A stretch of 6,994 bases of DNA, taken from assembly GCA_947379685.1 (NCBI GenBank), contig CANCOG010000264.1:1-6994 (forward strand), written 5' to 3'. A program made the translations under genes and the position numbers. Under the pieces are notes generated by a model. That model was not told where the DNA came from and made no database searches. It worked only from the letters and a program-made list of their open reading frames with translations. Source of the stretch: Flavipsychrobacter stenotrophus. Lineage in GTDB: Bacteria > Bacteroidota > Bacteroidia > Chitinophagales > Chitinophagaceae. Below, in pieces: positions 4,887 through 6,994 of this stretch. Each line of letters begins with the position of its first letter. Position 1 is the first letter of the stretch.

Positions 4887-6994
4887 ATGATTTTTAGCTT
4901 TAACAGATGTGTGCTGTTTTTCCTTTTCGTAGCATTTTTGTTTGCTACCGATAATGGTATTGCCCAAACTGTGAAGCTGGATTACATTGGAGAAATACCA
5001 GTATACAGAGGGAAGCCGGGGAAAGATACCATTTGGCTGATCAATATGATGAATCGGTTTGAATGGAAGGTCTCCTTTACGAGGAACGGTAACAATCACA
5101 TCGAATATATAACTACAAAGCCCGATACTATTGATTTTGATGATGTGGATACTGTGAATTTTGCCACCAGATTCATTATTGATCCACAATTGATCAATCA
5201 GCAAACATCACTGTATTATGATCTTTCCGGTTCTCTAAGTGTGGATCTGAACGGCCAAAATTTATTTACGTCTGGTGGGTTTGTAAAAGACAAGTCTTCC
5301 GCTCTGAGTAAACTCAAACAGGATGACTACTTCAATTTTATCTTCAGGGATACCGCATGTCACTTTAACATTATTTATGTCCATCACCCAAAAGAAAAAG
5401 TATTTGATTTAAGTCTTGAATTGGCTTCTGCCAAGTGGCTGGATAAACAAAAGAGTAAAAAGGATACTGATATCTACCGGTCTTATGCGCTAGGCTTTTA
5501 TTACCTCGCCTTTGGTATTCTTTTCCTGGTGTTCTTTCTCTTTCATAGAGAGAAAACTGAAAATGTCTATTTCGCTATGTTTTGCATTTTTGCTGCATTG
5601 TCATTTTTATGGCGGAATTTCCATTTCGATTTTGCAGTTGATCAGCAACATAACTTTCTTACTGTTCTGTCTTTGGAATCATTAACCATCTTCTTTGCCA
5701 AAGTTTTAAAGAACAAAGACAAGTCCAAAATACCCCTTATTATCATTTTGTTAGTGACGCTAATTTCGTTCAGCCCGCTGATTCAATACAATTACACAGA
5801 AATAGGCGGGGCTAACCATAAGCTTCCATTGATCCTCATTGCTATTCTGAGTATTTTGTTTGTCTATACATCGTTTACTTCAGTCTATTATCTGGTCAGG
5901 GGATTTGGAGAAAAGCGATGGGAAGCCCGTGTTATTGTGTTTGGTTGCACGATAGCATTTTTTATGTTTATGATTGTGCCAATATTGCTCGTTATCATTC
6001 AGGTTATCAGTCGCGCAACCAACCCACATTTTTCGCAATACATGAGTGATGTTGGATTGTGTATTTATCCGCTTTCCGCCGCAATCGTATTGGGTCGCAG
6101 GAATGGTTTAAATCAAAAACAATTAACTAACCAGATCAAATCGATAGAACAGCTTTCGGAAGACAATCTGAAAAAAGAACGGGAAAAGAAGAAAATACTG
6201 GAGGACCAAAAAATGGAGCTTGAAGAAAAGGTGAATGAGCGCACCATCGAGGTTCTCAACCAGAAAAAGGAAATTGAGTTAAAAAACAAGGCGATTACCG
6301 ATAATATCAATTACGCTCAGAGAATTCAATCGGCGATACTCCCCGACGTCAAACTCATCTACAAGGCCCTGGAGCAGTCCTTTATTTTGTTCAAACCCAA
6401 GGATGTTGTCAGTGGCGATTTTTATGCCTTTGCCGAAAAAAATGGTCATGTACTCATTATTGCCGGCGATTGTACCGGACATGGAGTTTCGGGAGCGTTT
6501 ATGAGCATGATTGCCAGCTCTTTGTTGAACCACATTATTAACGATAAAGGGGTAGAGCAGCCAGATATTATCTTAAATCAACTAAATAAATCGGTCATTG
6601 AAACGCTGCGGCAAGGTGAAAACGAGTCTAATGACGGGATGGATATCTCTATCTGCTCGTTCGACATAGCCAGGCGCAACATGCAGTACGCTGGTGCAAA
6701 TCGCCCGCTGTGGCTCTTTAGAAAGCAGGAAATTCAAGTTGTCAGGCCAGATAAGTTCCCGATAGGTGGACTGCAAATGGCCAGGGACAGGTCTTTTACC
6801 AATTATAAAATGCAGCTGGAGCCGGGTGATACCATTTACATTTTCACTGATGGATATGCCGATCAGTTTGGTGGAGCGTTTGGCAAGAAAATGATGACTG
6901 CTAAATTCAAGGAAATTCTTGCTTCTATACAAGAACTCGATATGCGCTCCCAGGAACAATTTCTTTTGGATCACTTTGATAAATGGAAGGGGAC
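4887..6994 (+). CDS. 7TM receptor with cytoplasmic SpoIIE/PP2C phosphatase domain (3' end outside window)
   Basis: One uninterrupted frame runs from the ATG at 4887 to the window edge (702 codons, no stop). Order of parts: signal peptide 1-26 (hydrophobic core, then NGIA before Q27); periplasmic domain about 27-198, beta-rich, with LSVDLNGQNLFTSGGF resembling jelly-roll sensor domains; seven hydrophobic segments about 199-405; coiled coil about 409-485 (EEKVNERTIEVLNQKKEIEL, then NINYAQRIQSAILPD); SpoIIE-type PP2C phosphatase from about 490. Metal-binding aspartates are D511 in VVSGDFY, D528 in AGDCTGHG and D655 in FTDGYADQFGG; the final DD motif lies beyond the window. Related phosphatases dephosphorylate Ser/Thr on partner proteins such as STAS anti-anti-sigma factors (known family); the substrate here is unknown. 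The architecture implies an envelope signal transmitted through the coiled coil to the phosphatase (inference). It appears to be transcribed separately from yeiH. Confidence 0.9.
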   Translation, partial: MIFSFNRCVLFFLFVAFLFATDNGIAQTVKLDYIGEIPVYRGKPGKDTIWLINMMNRFEWKVSFTRNGNNHIEYITTKPDTIDFDDVDTVNFATRFIIDPQLINQQTSLYYDLSGSLSVDLNGQNLFTSGGFVKDKSSALSKLKQDDYFNFIFRDTACHFNIIYVHHPKEKVFDLSLELASAKWLDKQKSKKDTDIYRSYALGFYYLAFGILFLVFFLFHREKTENVYFAMFCIFAALSFLWRNFHFDFAVDQQHNFLTVLSLESLTIFFAKVLKNKDKSKIPLIIILLVTLISFSPLIQYNYTEIGGANHKLPLILIAILSILFVYTSFTSVYYLVRGFGEKRWEARVIVFGCTIAFFMFMIVPILLVIIQVISRATNPHFSQYMSDVGLCIYPLSAAIVLGRRNGLNQKQLTNQIKSIEQLSEDNLKKEREKKKILEDQKMELEEKVNERTIEVLNQKKEIELKNKAITDNINYAQRIQSAILPDVKLIYKALEQSFILFKPKDVVSGDFYAFAEKNGHVLIIAGDCTGHGVSGAFMSMIASSLLNHIINDKGVEQPDIILNQLNKSVIETLRQGENESNDGMDISICSFDIARRNMQYAGANRPLWLFRKQEIQVVRPDKFPIGGLQMARDRSFTNYKMQLEPGDTIYIFTDGYADQFGGAFGKKMMTAKFKEILASIQELDMRSQEQFLLDHFDKWKG

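Noticed and set aside
4869..5204. Minus-strand open frame of 111 codons
   Set aside because: It is antisense to the signal peptide and periplasmic domain of the SpoIIE receptor and has no recognisable domain.
6113..6974. Three minus-strand open frames (6113-6310, 6279-6533, 6582-6974)
   Set aside because: They lie antisense to the coiled coil and PP2C domain, whose motifs are unmistakable; their own translations are low-complexity or resemble no family.

Overview
The window reads as chromosomal DNA of a Bacteroidota bacterium (Cytophagia/Chitinophagia-like is my best guess; the genus cannot be read from the sequence). Reasons: moderate, AT-leaning composition; no Shine-Dalgarno sequences before the starts; exact matches to the Bacteroidota -7 promoter element TAnnTTTG upstream of five of the six genes whose start is visible; and typical protein architectures, notably a 7TM plus coiled coil plus SpoIIE/PP2C phosphatase and a CvfB-type S1 protein. 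No mobile element, CRISPR array, tRNA or rRNA is visible.

Layout. (1) 1-1764, plus strand: the C-terminal part of a Ser/Thr protein kinase of the TerY-P/YegI kind (its N-terminal lobe lies before the window), followed 61 bases later by a TerC-family membrane protein. This looks like the downstream end of a Ter-type stress/metal-response cluster. (2) 1785-1820: a perfect 15-bp bidirectional terminator shared with the convergent gene on the minus strand. (3) 1820-3733, minus strand: a CvfB-like S1 RNA-binding protein, a cold-shock protein with its own terminator, and a small acidic DMP19/DUF4375-family protein. (4) 3751-4728, plus strand: a YeiH/UPF0324-family transporter, divergent from the DMP19-like gene with only 17 bases between the two start codons; its -7 element is so close to the ATG that the mRNA is probably leaderless. 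(5) 4887-6994, plus strand: a large membrane-bound SpoIIE-type phosphatase (signal peptide, periplasmic domain, seven membrane segments, coiled coil, PP2C domain) that runs off the right end of the window.

How the genes relate: kinase and TerC plausibly act together in a phosphorylation-controlled membrane stress response. CvfB and the cold-shock protein are both RNA-binding and may contribute to post-transcriptional control. The SpoIIE protein is a separate envelope-to-cytoplasm signalling receptor. No clearly new multi-gene system is visible. The points most worth a second look are the unassigned beta-rich tail of the kinase, the very tight divergent DMP19/yeiH promoter region, and the sensor domain of the SpoIIE receptor.
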